Positions 22,953-36,170 of a stretch of DNA of 64,000 bases are shown one piece after another; within the stretch, counting starts at the first letter, position 1, and each line of letters opens with the position of its first letter. The DNA lies in the NCBI GenBank assembly GCA_002007465.1, contig LNAC01000137.1, forward strand, positions 965,927-1,029,926, written 5' to 3'. The stretch is from Ailurus styani (taxonomy: Eukaryota; Chordata; Mammalia; Carnivora; Ailuridae). A program made the translations under genes and the position numbers. The notes under the pieces were generated by a model that saw nothing but the letters and a program-made list of their open reading frames with translations, did no database searches and was not told where the DNA came from.

Positions 22953-24679
22953 AAAAAACATTTTCAGAAAACAAGTTTTGAGAGAATTTTTGCCAGTGTA
23001 CTTATAATAAAATATATACTAAGGCAGTAATTCAGGCAAAAACAAAATGAAGCAGGCAAATGCAAAAAAGGAACAATGAAAACTCAGAGCACATATTTGG
23101 ATAAAGACAATGAAACCATTTAAAACAATAATGAAAATGTTTTGGGGGCCATAAGACATGTTAGAGTATTATTTATACCAACAATTGCACAAAAGGCAGA
23201 AGGGAATTAAATGAAGTTAAACTAGTAAGTTTTTGCACAGTTCTCAAAGTATTAAAGTGGTACTTAAGTTAATCAATAAAAACCCAAAAATTCATGTTAT
23301 AATATAAAAAATATTGAAGGATTATATAACTAATAAGTTAATAGAAGAAAAAAAGATTTGAGGAAAAATACTATAATTACAAAAGAAGACAAGAAAGGAG
23401 AAATTAAAAAATGACAAAACACAAAACTAATGGAAAGATGGTAGATTTAATTCAAAAATAGTGTCCACTAAATCTAAAAGACTATGACAATTAAAAGATG
23501 AAGATTGTCAGATTAGATTTTTTAAAAAAGCCACTTTCCTAGTCACAAACATTAAATATTAGGTAACAGAAATAATGAAAGTAAAAGAAATTCCACACAG
23601 GCTCACCATTTATTTATATCAATAAGTGAACAAACAGGCTTTAAGGTAGTACTAAAGACAAAAATAAATATTTCATAAGAATTAAAGGATTTTAAAAATT
23701 CAAAGGACTGAAAAATTATTCTATATTCTCTGAAATATTTAACAGAAGAGTTAAACTAGAATTCAATAACAAAAAGGTAATTAAATATTTGCAAATGCTT
23801 AGAAATTGAAGAACATCTTTAAGAATTCCCATTTTCTACTGAACAATAAGGAAAATACAACACATCAAAACTTGTGGGAGCCACCTACAGCAATAAGAAG
23901 AAAATTTATAGCTTTTAGTAAATAAAATAAAAAAGAATGAAAATTAATGACCTAAGCTTTTATCTCAAAAAGACAGAAAAAGAGGCACAAATTAAAATCA
24001 GAAACTATAGAGAAGAAAATAACAACACAATCACTGATATAAAAAAGCAAACATGCAATAGCAAAAATCAATGAAACCAAACGCTGGTTGTTTTAAAAAA
24101 TTAAACTAATAAACCCTAGCAAGTCTTGATCTGATTAAAGAAAAAACAAAGTGAGAGAACCCAAATTATCAGTATAAGGATTAAAAAAGGAGTCAACACT
24201 AGAGATCTGACATTAAAGATCACAGAAGGATGTTATAGAAAAAACTTTAGCTTAATAATTTTAACATTTCTATATACCTTCTCAAGACTGACAGAAGAAA
24301 TTAAAAATCTGGATAGTCCTATGAGGTATACAAGAAATTTAATTTGCGATTAAAAATATTTCCACGAAGAAAAATTCAGGCTCAGATGGCCTCACTGATA
24401 AATTCCTCCAAACATTTAAGGAAGAAATAACATCAATCATAAACTCTGTAAATGAACAAAAAATGAAGGAATACTTCCCATCTGGTTTTATGCAGTCAGT
24501 ATTACCTTGATAAAAAACTTGACAAGGGCATAAAAGGAAAGCAAAATTACAAAACAAATTCTCTCACTGACATAAATATAAAAAAATCCTAAACAAAAAT
24601 CAGCAAACTGAATACAATGGTATATAAAAAAGAACATGAGCAAATGGAGTTTATTTCAAGGATAAAAAGTTGGCAGAAC

Positions 24680-24800
24680 ATTCTTTTAAGGGGAAGGGGG
24701 AGAGAGAGAGAGAGAGAGAGGGAGAGAGTGAATTCCAAGCAGGCTCCATGCCCACTGTAAAGCCTAACACTTAACTGACTGAGCCACCCAGGTACCCCAA
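24680..24800 (-). mobile_element. Can-SINE, internally deleted
   Basis: (GA)n run, CAAGCAGGCTCCATGCCCAC, then directly ACACTTAACTGACTGAGCCACCCAGG. The middle box is missing, so it is a short derivative. Confidence 0.85.
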
Positions 24801-26689
24801 CATAACGTTTTTAAAATCAATTCTTTATTCATAGAGTAAAAAGAAAAAAAAGAAAAAGAAAAATCATGTGGCCACCCACACTCACGCAGTGAAAGCATCT
24901 GATAACACTCAACACTTCTTTTGATAAACCTAGGAATAGAAGGGGACTTCTTTTAAACTGTAAGGATTATCTACAATAACAAATAAACAACAATAACAAA
25001 ATCTTAGGGCCCACATCATATTAATGGTGAACTAATGACATGACAAGTAACTGAAAAAGATATAAAACCTGGAAAGGAAGAAGTTGAAAGGTCATCACTA
25101 ACAAATGGGATTTCTCTACATAGAAAAAGAATAAAACATATACATTAGTAGGGTCTCCTGATACAAGATCAGTATGCAAAAAATCATTGAATTTCTACAT
25201 ACTAGCAAAAACCAACTAGAAAGCAAAATTTTAAAATACCATGTATAACTTACTTGAAAAATAATAAAATACCATATACAGCAATACTAAAAAGCACCAA
25301 ATACTTAAGACAAAGTCAAAGGAAACGTGTAAGAACTTTACAATGCTGAGAAAAAATGAAGAAGACCTAAACAATAGAAAGACAGGCTACAGGGATTCGA
25401 AGCATTTCCAGCATTATCAATTCTCCCTCAAATTGGTCTATATATTTAATATAATTCCAGTGGAGTACTTTTTCCAGTAGAAAAATGGCATACTCATTGT
25501 AAGATACATAAAGAGAAAAGCAAAAGACCTAGATTGGCCAAGGCAAACAAAAAGAATAAAACTGGAGAAGCTTACTTCAAATATCAAGAATCATGATGAG
25601 TTTACAGTAAGAGAATATTGCATGTGATAAATCTAGACAAACAGACCAATGGAATCAAGAAACAGAGCTACACTTACATGGTTTCCTGATTTATAACAAA
25701 GGTTTTAGTACAGTCCAGTGGGAAAAGGATGGTCTTTTTAATAATTGGTGCTAGGTCAATGATACACATATTGGGGAAAAAAAAACAAACTTTGACCCGT
25801 AACCTCACCAAGTACAAAAATTAATTTGAGAGAGATTATAGACAAACATATGGATGGTAAAGTAATAATACTTTAAGCAGAAGATGGAGATTATCTTCAA
25901 TACTTTTGGGTAAAGCTAAAACACTAAACCTAAAAGACTAGTGATCAATCTGATTTTACCAAAGTTAAAAACTTCTATATATAAAAAACACCATTTTTAA
26001 AAAGGCAAAAGAAACCAGGGAGCAAATATCTATATCTGTATAGAAAGATATAGTGATCTCTAGATGTATGTCTGGAAAAGGAATATCCAGAATACACAGA
26101 AAATTCCAACAAATCATTTTACAGAAGAGGACATACAATTGGCTGATATGAAAAGCTCATCATCATTTTTTATCAGGGAACTGAAAATTATAAGAGATGT
26201 TACCATAAAAGCATCACAGTGGCTAAAATTACAAAGATAATACAAAAAGCTGAAAAAGATACAGAGCAACTAGAATCATCAATCATTGCTGGTGAAAAAA
26301 AAAATTACACAATTTGGAAAACTGTTTGGCAGTCCTAATATATATCCACAGAAAGATGCTTATATTCACAAAATGTCACATGTAAGAATTTTCATAGACC
26401 TTTATTCATAATATCCCCAAACTATAAACAACCCAAATACTGACCATTAGGAGAATGAATAAATTTTGGTATATTCCTACAACAGGACACTATATAGAAA
26501 TGAAAAGGCATAAAATACTGCTACATGCAACAACATGAATAAATTTCACAGATAAAATGTTAGTGAAAAAGACAAACACAAAAGATGTATGATTCCACAC
26601 ATGTTATATAATTCCATTTATATTACTCACTTTTATGAAGGTCAAATATAAACAAAACTAATCAGTGAGAAGAGGTCAGAAAAGTCATA

Positions 26690-27080
26690 AAATTTGTGGG
26701 ACAGAAATCTGAGCCCAAGTAATGGTTATCACACAGGTGTGTGTGTGTGTGTAGAAACACATCACATGGTAGGCCCACATGCACTTATGTGCATGTCTAT
26801 GTATCAATCAATTAGTCAATCAAGGCCAGAGAGGGTGGGATCAAACAAAAATAGACAGATAGGCTTTCTACAGAAGTTGGGACAGTTTTTCCAATATAAT
26901 AAGGAAAACAAGATGGTTTCAGAAACTGGTAGTTTTGTTAGTTTGCTGGTAGAAAGATGAGGGAGCCATTGCTCCAGGTTTTTATTTTCTCAGTCTCATG
27001 AATTGAGGTCATGCATGAGCAGAAATTGGGAACTCTCAGAATAAAGCAGGCTGATAAACTGAAAAGTGGTTACAGATGTT
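26690..27080. other. Probable L1 tail remnant, GT microsatellite
   Basis: (GT)8 at about 26738-26753. The surrounding sequence resembles the variable end of old L1 3' UTRs, but I cannot place it firmly. The open frame at 26694-26960 has no family features. Confidence 0.35.
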
Positions 27081-27084
27081 ATTA

Positions 27085-27146
27085 GTATCCTGTTGCTGCT
27101 GTAAAAAACCTACTGTAAAGTTATGGCTTGAAACAACACAAATTTA
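27085..27146 (-). mobile_element. MLT1-type LTR end fragment
   Basis: ATTAGTATCCTGTTGCTGCT, GGCTTGAAACAACACAAATT, TATTAT is the reversed end of a MaLR-type LTR. It is abruptly joined at 27146 to L1 ORF2, so the later L1 piece cut it. Confidence 0.6.
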
Positions 27147-28080
27147 TTATCCTACATTCCAAACTATACTACAAAGCTAGAGTAATCAAAACTGGTACTG
27201 GCATAAAAAAAGACACACAGATCAATGGAACAGAACAGAGAGGCCAGAATTAAATCCACACTTACATGGTCAATTAATGACAAAGAAGGCAAGAATATAC
27301 AATGGGGGAAGACAGTCTCCAATAAATGGTGTCGGGAAACTGGAGAGCTACATGCAAGAGAACAAAACTGGGCCACTTTCTTATACCACACACAAAAATA
27401 AACTCAAATGGATTAAAGGCCTAAATTCATGACCCGAAACTAAAACTCCTAAAAGAAAACATAGGCAGCAATCCCCTGGATATCAGTCGTAACAATATTT
27501 TCTGGATCTGTCTCCTCAGGCAAGGGGAAACCTTGCCAGGTTAAGGAAAACCATCAACAAAATGAAAAGACAATATACTAAATGGGAGAAGGTAATCTGC
27601 AAATGATACACCTGAAAAGGATTAATATCCAAAATATATAGAGAACTCACATAACTCAATACCAAAAATTTTTTTAAATCCCATAAATAATCCAATTACA
27701 AAATAGGCAGAGGACCTGAGTAGACATTTTTCCAAAGACATACAGATGGCCAACAGACACATGACAAGAAGCTCAACATTACTAATCATCTGGGAAATGC
27801 AAATCAAAACCATGAGATATCACCTGACACCAGTCAGAATGGTTATATCAAAAAGATAAGAAAGAACAAACGTTTGCCAGGATGTGAAGAAAAGGAAGCC
27901 CTTTTGCACTGTTGGTGGGAATGTTAAACTGGTGCAGCAACTATGGAAAACACTATGGAGGGTCCTCAAAAAATTAAAAATAGAAATACCATATAACCCA
28001 GTAATTCCACTTCTGGATATTTATGCAAAGGAAACAAAAACACTAATTCAAAAATATATGCATCTTTTCAGGGGAAAAAG
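27146..28080 (+). mobile_element. L1 LINE ORF2 C-terminal part
   Basis: Better preserved than the neighbouring L1: ACTACAAAGCTAGAGTAATC, ATCAATGGAACAGAACAGAG, ACTCAAATGGATTAAAGGCC, ATGCAAATCAAAACCATGAG, and at 27884-28060 a frame giving GKL-like NVKLVQQLWKTLWRVLKKL then EIPYNPVIPLLDI, the ORF2 C-terminus. It is truncated at both ends and carries stops. Confidence 0.9.
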
Positions 28081-28789
28081 CAAAGTATCAATGTTAATTG
28101 GGATGACTGATTTACAGAAATCCATCCATTTTAAAGTATAAGCAGCCAAAGAACTGATTAAAATCATAATCTTTTTTTGTTTTGATAAGAACAGTTAGTG
28201 AGCATATTAGCATTTAAAGAAATGTTCACATCAATAAAATGGGAGGAGAGAGAAGTACATGTGAAGAAGAAAAATCCTGACATTACAGTTTTACATTTAC
28301 TCTCATTTGGACAAAAATGACATTCCTGAGACTTTCTGTGGTTTCTCAAATTCAAGAATATCAACACAAGATACTTTTTTCCCATATAATGATTATACAT
28401 AAAACCAAAAGATATATTCATTTCAGAAGCTGCATGGAAGTTATTGTGACAAGAAGAGAACAGACTCATTAAGACATGGATGCTGAATGGTGTACTCTGC
28501 TCAAGAGCTGAATAATTCACTCTCACACAGCAGCCTCTCTATCAAAGTAATTCAAATTCCTGCCATTTCAAAATCACCTTCAGGGCTGCTCATGAATTGT
28601 TCAAATCTATAATGTTAAATCTACTCTAAGACTTGTACAGAGGGTATTTTTCTAGAACTACAAATTAAGGAGTTCTGATCCCCATAATCTATGAAGATTT
28701 TATTTGAACCTTTTTTTTTTTTTTGGATGCACTTCCAGAGGAAATAACTGCCCCCACTTTAAGGTTCAAAGTATTTACTGCTTTAAATA

Positions 28790-28925
28790 TGACCGCAGCA
28801 GCAAAAAACCTGAGAACCTAATTCAAAATCCAAATTCCCAGACTCCCATCATAGAGCTAATGAGAATTTGTGGGAGCAGGCTATAGAATCTATAGTTTTA
28901 ATAAGCTCCCAGGAAGGAAGACCCA
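28790..28925 (+). mobile_element. MER20-like hAT fragment
   Basis: AATTCAAAATCCAAATTCCC, AGACTCCCATCATAGAGC and AGTTTTAATAAGCTCCCAGG follow the MER20 order. Termini are not clear, so the assignment is tentative. The 28080-28790 stretch before it is unique sequence with a poly-T at 28710-28723. Confidence 0.45.
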
Positions 28926-28929
28926 TAAA

Positions 28930-31219
28930 GGACTTTGTGCTGTCATTGAGACCACTGAGACATACTCGACATTTTCAGAAATTTGACAAAGTTTAAACAT
29001 TCATCATTTTTAAACTAAATGTTAACTTTGGGAGAACTCTCAATTTCATCATCAAATAAACTGTATCATGCTAACGTTTCAATGATTTTTAAAAACCCAG
29101 TGTTATTTTCTGAAGTTCACTTTTTATATATATCCAAATACCAAAACTCATTTTATATTTATAAATTATAAGCAGTTAACACTTTTCATACAAATAAGTT
29201 TCCAAAGAGTGAAATACCAAAACCATCAAATTCATTCACCAATAATCCGCCCATGACTATATAAGATCCATCTATTTCAGAATATACAAATTGTACGTGC
29301 AATAGCTGAAGGGTATTCATTCAGATGAAAGAATATCATTTAGCTTTATCATAGGCTAGTTGTCACGGTGCCAGTCTACAGTTCATGTATGATCCTTTAG
29401 AGACACACTAAGTCTCATAAATGGTCAAGAAAGAAAGAAAAAAAGCTCAAAATCTCTTAAATCATCAAGAATTCCTATGATTCCCATCTTGCTTTTGTTA
29501 CACTTGGCTTATTTCTTTTTTAAAATTAATCATTTCTCTCAATCTCCCTTTCTCTCATCTCTAAAATCACCTCCCTTAACTTTTATGATGTCATTAGTCA
29601 CCTGTGCCAATATTTGTAGCTTTCAAAGATGAGTCAGATTTCTCATAAGTTACCAAGAAGATATGAAATTTGGGTGATTCTGAATCTACCTGAAAATTGG
29701 TGTGTTATCACTGAGAAGACCTTACATGTTTATAGTGAATTTAATTAAGATGTTTATTTGGGGAATTCCAAAGGAAATATACATCTCTAATCAAATAAAA
29801 ATGCATAGGATGGAAAAGGAAAAAATATTAACTTTCAAGAGCCGGCTATTCAATAAACAGCTGAATAAAAAGCAGAAAAGTAGATAGTGACTATGTTTAA
29901 TAAAAGCTTTGAGACAAATTTTGTTTTGAAAGGAAAGCTACTTTTAAAAAATAATTATAAAGTACTATTAACTACCATAAAAAGTTACCCTGAGAAAATA
30001 CACTTACCTGGGAAAATAATTTGAAATTACATATAAACCAAAAATTTTATATTTAAATATAAGTGATTATACTGTAAGGATAAGAAAAAGAATTTCATCC
30101 ACTTATTTCATGGACAGATCTTTTCACTATGATAGTAGAATTTTAAATGAACACCTTTTCAACTAGTAAAAATACAAACAGAAGCCTAAAGAAGTCCTTT
30201 ACCAAACTAACATAATACAGTTCAGTAAAAATATTGTTACGCTTTCTCACCCATTCATTTAAAATGTGACAGCAAATGAAGAAACACGTTTTGGAATACA
30301 GTATCTTGGAACCAGTTTAAACAAAATCCACTAATAATGACAAGTTTGCTAGGTAGGTTTGACCAAGATCTCTACATAAATTTCTTACATTTATTGATTT
30401 TTCTGATAAAGATATCCTATGAAGAAGAGTAAATTGTACTATATGTAAACAGAGGCTACAAAATAAATCAATGCATTGTGTATAATGGATGATTATGTCT
30501 TAATAATTCTTATAATTGCAAAAATTATCTTATTCACCTATATTTAGTTAAAATTTAGAGTTTAAAAACATTAAGATTAAGGTTTTATAAGCCACTTTTT
30601 AAATATAAAGCTACTAAATCAAAAACAACAACAAGATAAAAATCAAGTTCTATGAATAAATATTTTAAAAGTAAGTACTCTAGGATCATAACACTGACAA
30701 CACTAATTATCTTTTCTACTCTTGGCAGTTATGTTGTATACTGTTTGGGTGACTGATGGGATAATTTCACTTCATTTTCTTTCAGTTTATTCTGGACCAT
30801 GTAGGAGAAGAATATTAAAATAATTAACACTTCCAAACAAAGTACTTGATAAAGTTTTTAGATTAAATAAGACACTTTAAAAAAACCTCAATTAGCTAAT
30901 ACATAATTCTAGAACAAATAACAAATAACAAAACCTCTACCTGTTAAAGGAAAACTTTCATTAAGAATTTCTGATTTTAAAAAATGTCAGTATTAATATT
31001 AACTATTTTAGAACTTTTATATATTAAGATCATAAACTTTCACAAAAAAGCTCTTTTCGTCAGTTTGAGCTAGTATTACCTTAATTATCAAAAATACAAA
31101 TGTCTATATAATTTTTATATCATTAAAGATTTTACTCACTAAAAACATTTAATCAGCAGACATCAAAGCAGTCAGAAACAGGTAAAATGTATGACAAAAC
31201 AAGTTATTCCAATTCCCTA
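28930..31219. other. Repeat-free intronic sequence
   Basis: About 2.3 kb with no recognisable transposon. AT-rich. There are no exons I can support; an isolated donor-like CAG/GTAAGTG on the minus strand near 30008 has no convincing exon before it. Confidence 0.5.
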
Positions 31220-31454
31220 CACCTACAGATATTTTTTTTTTTTTTTTTAAAGATTTTATTTATTCATTTGACACAGAGAGAGAGATTACAAGTAGGCAGA
31301 GAGGCAGGCAGAGAGAGGAGAGGAGGAAGCAGGCTCCCTGCCGAGCAGAGAGCCCGATGTGGGCCTCGATCCCAGGACCCTGGGATCATGACCTGAGCCG
31401 AAGGCAGCGGCTTTAACCCACTGAGCCACCCAGGCGCCCACCTACAGATATTTT
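31220..31454 (-). mobile_element. Young Can-SINE with 16-bp target-site duplication
   Basis: SINE 31236-31438 between two perfect copies of CACCTACAGATATTTT (31220-31235 and 31439-31454). It has a T16 start and a near-consensus body. The perfect duplication and low divergence point to recent insertion. Confidence 0.97.
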
Positions 31455-34400
31455 GATTAATTTATTTATAATGGCCATATAGCCAAAAGAAAACTAAAGT
31501 ATTTAATCTCAAAAATATTTAACTAAATATTTAATCTCAATCTTTACCAATAGCAAATACATTGTCACGCAACTCGAAAAAGGACAAAAGACATTAATAA
31601 TTAACTTTTTTATTTGAACATTTTAATAAATTTTAAGTTATACATAGTTTACATATGTCTTACCTAATTTATAAGTCAAATAGCTTATAATAAGGTTACA
31701 TATTAAAAATAATAAAAAGCATATTCTTTGCCTTGATCACCTGATTTTTTGTTGTTGTTGTTTATAAAATTAATCACAGTTAGCAGGGTAGAAATCGCTT
31801 TGAGCTTCATGAATGACATCCAAGAGATGGGAAAGGATTAGTTCTCAGTTGCTGCCAGTTATAGCGCCAGGTGGCTTTTTCTGCAGTGAAGGTGTTACCG
31901 ATAATCCCATTACACTGGTACTAAATCTTGCAGACATCAAAATTATCACCAAGGTTCCTTTTCATCCCATCCTTTCCAAATGACTGGAAGTCGCTTCACC
32001 TGAAAGAAGTCAAATCCACATGCAGCTGCTGTTTTAGCAGGCAGCAAGCTCCCTGAGAATGCCAGTCGTGATTCAATTTTGCTGTGCTGGTGGCCCCCTA
32101 TTCCCTGTCCAATAATACATCTGTTAAAAAATCCTACAGCTACAAATCAAGTTTAATCCTACCAGGGACCTCATGTTGGTCTTGTCTTCCAAAAAGGCAG
32201 CAGGTTCTGCTGTCTATCTCTGCTAGCGTCTGGGGAATACCCTTTAAATCCCAGCTCTACTTAGAAGAATAAGCTAAGGATCACAAAACATGACCTCAAA
32301 AACCCTGATATGACTATATTCTGACCCAGAGGCATTCATTCTAGGTGAAGATTAGAACTTTGCATAATAAGATTACACAGCAAGTGAATGATATCAAGGG
32401 ACTATCCATATGCAGCCGCCTGGTTTTCTATAGACAGCCTGTGCTCTGCAATATGCAGTGCAGACGAAAAAGAGCTTGGTCTTTCTAGCTGAAATAAAAT
32501 AGATTCACATAAATTAGTTGGCCATTTCCAGATTCCTAAATCCCCTATTACATCTTTTATTGACAGCTCCTGTGAGGATAGCACAAATGTTATTCCTTTT
32601 TATTCTGTGCTTCTATAACAATCATGCTCTGTAATTGAAATGTACATAGATTATGGCTCGAAATTAACATCTTGTTTGCTGTAATCTTGGATTACAATTG
32701 ACTGTGTACATAATAAAATTAAGAAATCAATGGATGGATTTATCATCTCCAAGAAACTAGAGGTATTGTTTAAAGAATAGTTTAACATTTTGTGTCAACA
32801 CTTTAAATGCAGAAGTCACAGAGAAGTCAATAAAAATTTAAGTGAGTAAAAGAATTACAACAGGCATCATGCAATATCTACATAAAAGTTGGATTACATA
32901 AAAATTAGCTCATTTCCCTCAAAATTTTAAAGTGTTAAAATTTTCAAAATGTGAAAATTCAGATATCTCATGAACATATGATTTTCTCTCAAACAAGAAG
33001 GTCAATTACACATAAAGTCTCTATTTTTTATAAAGTGGGTGCAGGAGCAGTATTTTATATACATCACCTTGATTATTTATACTTTACAATATTTGAATCA
33101 ATTCAAATCAATTGTAATTCAAGGTTTTATAGTTCTTAACTACATGTTTCTAAGCTACTTAGTGAAGTTCCCTCTCTTTATTTTTAAATATATACAGAGC
33201 ATTTAAAATGTATAGAATCCTAGAGAACTTGATGTTCAGTTTTTTTTCTTCCAACAAGTTTAAAACTATACGGGCTCTAAGCAAACTTAAATGAAAAGAG
33301 AGATACACATTCACACAAATACTTGTGCAGAAAAATTCTACAAATGCGAAGAGGAGTTCTCAACTTTATTTTTTAAAAAAAGTATTAATATTTGCATGGG
33401 ATTCTTATAAAACTAAGCTCCTTGGTATACTTAAAATGTGTTTGACAAATGTGATTTACCCATGACTGTTGTGAAGCATACTACATCCATTACATTAGCC
33501 ATTATTTCCTTATCATCACAATATATTTAAGCATATCTATATAATATCTGAAAGTACTCAGGAGTCAGATGACATAATTATGATTTTGTGTATTAATCAG
33601 ACAGATATATACCAACAGTATCAGTCATAGAGCTATAAAAAACACCATATGTAATTTCAATTACATAGCCCATGAATATTCTTTGGTCACTTGAGTAGGT
33701 TATTACTGGAAAAGTAATGAGGAATGCAAAAAATACATATTTTTGTTAAGATATTTATATGTAGCACTTTAGAGCTACACTCTTTAGTAAAGTAGCCATT
33801 AGCTACATATGGCTACTGAGCATGTGAAATGTGACTAGTCCAAATTGAGATGTACTGTGAGTATAAAATATACACTGAACTTTGAAGACATAGTACAAAA
33901 AATACTAAAATATTTTATATTGATTAGATGTTGAAAAGATAATATTTTGGATATAAGGGATTAAATAAAACATAAATGACTTGCATTATATTTCTATTGG
34001 ACAGCACTGCTATAGCAAATTATATTTTCAATAATAAATTCCTAAGTAACTGAAATTGCACAATTAATAAAAAACACTAAAGCAGGAGGTTATTTTGGAA
34101 AAACAAACATTCCAATGTCAAGTCTGACAGATAAGCTAAGAAGAGAACAAAATGATGTCATTTCAGCCTATATTTCATATTTCTAGCTTAATGGGAATGG
34201 GGGAGAAGCAGGGACCAACCAAACTACTGATCATCAGTATCAATAAAGAATGATGTTTTATAGTTACAAAAGTGCTTTAGTAAACATACAATTGTACAAA
34301 AAGTACATCCTGGGCAACTTCATAGAAGGACTAGTTAGGTCTACATGTTACCACTAATTGAATCCAATAGATAGCAACTTCAGAAAATATGTCTGGATCT

Positions 34401-36080
34401 AGAAAGGGCCATGATTTTTTCCTAAGGTGCTATATAATTATATTCAAAATTTAAAATACATTACAAGTAATAACTATAGAGATTTGAGGCATTTAATATA
34501 TTTCAGTATTTTAGCAAATAAAAAAGGTCAATTTCATAAATTATTAGAAATCTGCTTTTCCATTAGTCTTTTCATTATATCCATCACTGTAGGTTAAAAA
34601 AATCCATTAATAAAAAGAGTTTTACTGAAATAGGGAAGACTATAAATAGTTAAAATATAAAACATATACCAAATTTAATTCAAGAAAGCTAATGGCAGAT
34701 TTAGTATGACCAGACAATTGATGTCCTACAATTAAAATACAAAGTCTTTCTTTGTCACACACTGGAATATTATTTCAATATAAACAGTAGTATGTGAGGT
34801 ATTAACTCATTTAAAAGTTGCTTTTTCATAATTACTACTTTATAACATTTATCTAAAAATGCTAATGTTGAAATATGAGTACCAATAAATAAGATGGATA
34901 AAATCTAAATCAATCCTTTATGATCTAGACATGTCACTTTTTCCTACCCTTTTAAAATTATCTAAGTTCTTTCCTTTATGGTATCAAGTATCACACAGAC
35001 ACACAGACACAGAGACACATATAAAAACAAAATAATAACAATAAAAAAACTTTCCAAGCATCAATATATGAGTGTAATGATATTCAGTCTAAGTTAATCC
35101 CCAGACATCCAAATTCATGAATAAAAATTCATCAGTTTTAAATACACTGAGCCTATTAAGCAAGAACAAAAGCATATGCACAAAAGAGCTTTTAATATAT
35201 TTCAAAGCCCACAAGAGCCATGGTCTCATTAAAATTATAAATTACACAAACATGGAATGAAGATTCAAACTGCAGTGCAGCTAAGCAGATTACAGAAAAC
35301 CCCGCGTTCCATATGATAACACACCATGGCCCTCCCAGATGGGGGCTTGGAACAAAAAGGCCATCACCACAGCTAGGGAAAACCTCCTTGTGATCTCTGG
35401 TTTCTGTTCAGCAGATGACAGCCAAATAATATGTTGATTATTCTGTTTGTGCTGCTAAGCTTGTAAGATGGAATAAAAGCGATATGATCTATTGTGAACC
35501 CAATGCTAATGTGTTGCTCCACTCATAAATAATATACTGAATTTATTTTGAAACTATCTTTTATCTGAATTTCAGTTTTTAAATGCATGAATTAAAATAA
35601 AAGCCAGGATAAAATAATATTTAATTTGATGCTTTAAACTAAAAAATGTAATGACAAGTGAAAAATATCTAAGTGCTTAGTTAAGAGTCAAGTACAATTG
35701 CCTTTAATTTCAGCACTGTGATCAGAAACGAAATACATCTTTAAATAGGCAATTACTCTCATTGTGAAATATAAATGCAAAATTAAATAATACAATAATC
35801 CTGAAGTTTATAATATATGTTATTGACAAGATAAAAACCAAAATACCAGAGCATATAAAAACATTTTTCTGCAATATAATAGCATATAATCAGAACATAT
35901 ATCTAAACTACTTCTGAATAACAAAAAGTATCACTGAAAGCCTTATGCATGTCCATAACTTGTACACAAATGGATACTAACAAAAAATCTTACCTAAAAT
36001 CAAAATAAATTTTTAAAAAATTAAATAACTAAAAGTAATTTTCAAATATAACATATGTAAAGAACATCTTTTCTTTTTTA
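31455..36080. promoter_or_regulatory. Repeat-poor block, candidate conserved enhancers
   Basis: About 4.6 kb with only one old DNA-transposon fossil (33765-34020), against one SINE or LINE every few hundred bases elsewhere. Two sub-blocks look selected in composition: 31780-32740 (E-box CAGGTG and CAGCTG words, ACCGATAATCCCATTACACTGG, and TAATCTTGGATTACAATTGA) and 35230-35530. No coding frame is convincing. Calling this regulatory is inference from position in the PAX6-ELP4 neighbourhood and repeat exclusion. Confidence 0.4.
33765..34020. mobile_element. hAT-type DNA transposon fossil
   Basis: Imperfect inverted ends (TAGTAAAGTAGCCATTAGCT left, TTCTATTGGACAGCACTGC right) with ATATGGCTACTGAGCATGTG and GACTAGTCCAAATTGAGATG inside. 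Related to the element at 1362-1560. Exact family not assigned. Confidence 0.6.
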
Positions 36081-36170
36081 TAGCTGTAGAGTATTTCATT
36101 TCAGTATAGATATGCCATAGTTCATTTAACCAGTACTCTACTGATAGACATCCACAAAAGGAATATTCAA
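36080..36170 (-). mobile_element. L1 3' UTR fragment
   Basis: TAGCTGTAGAGTATTTCATT and ATAGTTCATTTAACCAGTAC are reversed L1M tail sequence. They are similar to the start of the fragment at 38223. Confidence 0.6.

Larger units (their letters stand above)
22560..26690 (+). mobile_element. Degraded L1 LINE, ORF2 and 3' UTR
   Basis: A long plus-strand L1M copy with no surviving frame. Landmarks in order: GTGCTGAAAAGTACCCAGCT (about 22681); an ORF2 region with AGCAAAAATCAATGAAACCA (24060) and a GGAGTTTATTTCAAGGATAA stretch (24646); GGGCCCACATCATATTAATGG (25008); ACAGACCAATGGAATCAAGA (25641); and the L1 tail CAACCCAAATACTGACCATT (26430) to the target-sized end near 26690. Two Can-SINEs are inserted (22761-22952 and about 24680-24800). 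Confidence 0.8.

Noticed and set aside
24680..24800. Purine-rich (GA)n runs as regulatory or CRISPR-like repeats (here and at 2500, 37870, 38700)
   Set aside because: They are the reverse complement of the CT-rich SINE body; there are no spacers or regular repeat units.
30001..30020. Donor-like CAG/GTAAGTG on the minus strand near 30008
   Set aside because: The preceding sequence is AT-rich with no good acceptor and no plausible exon, so it is best treated as chance.
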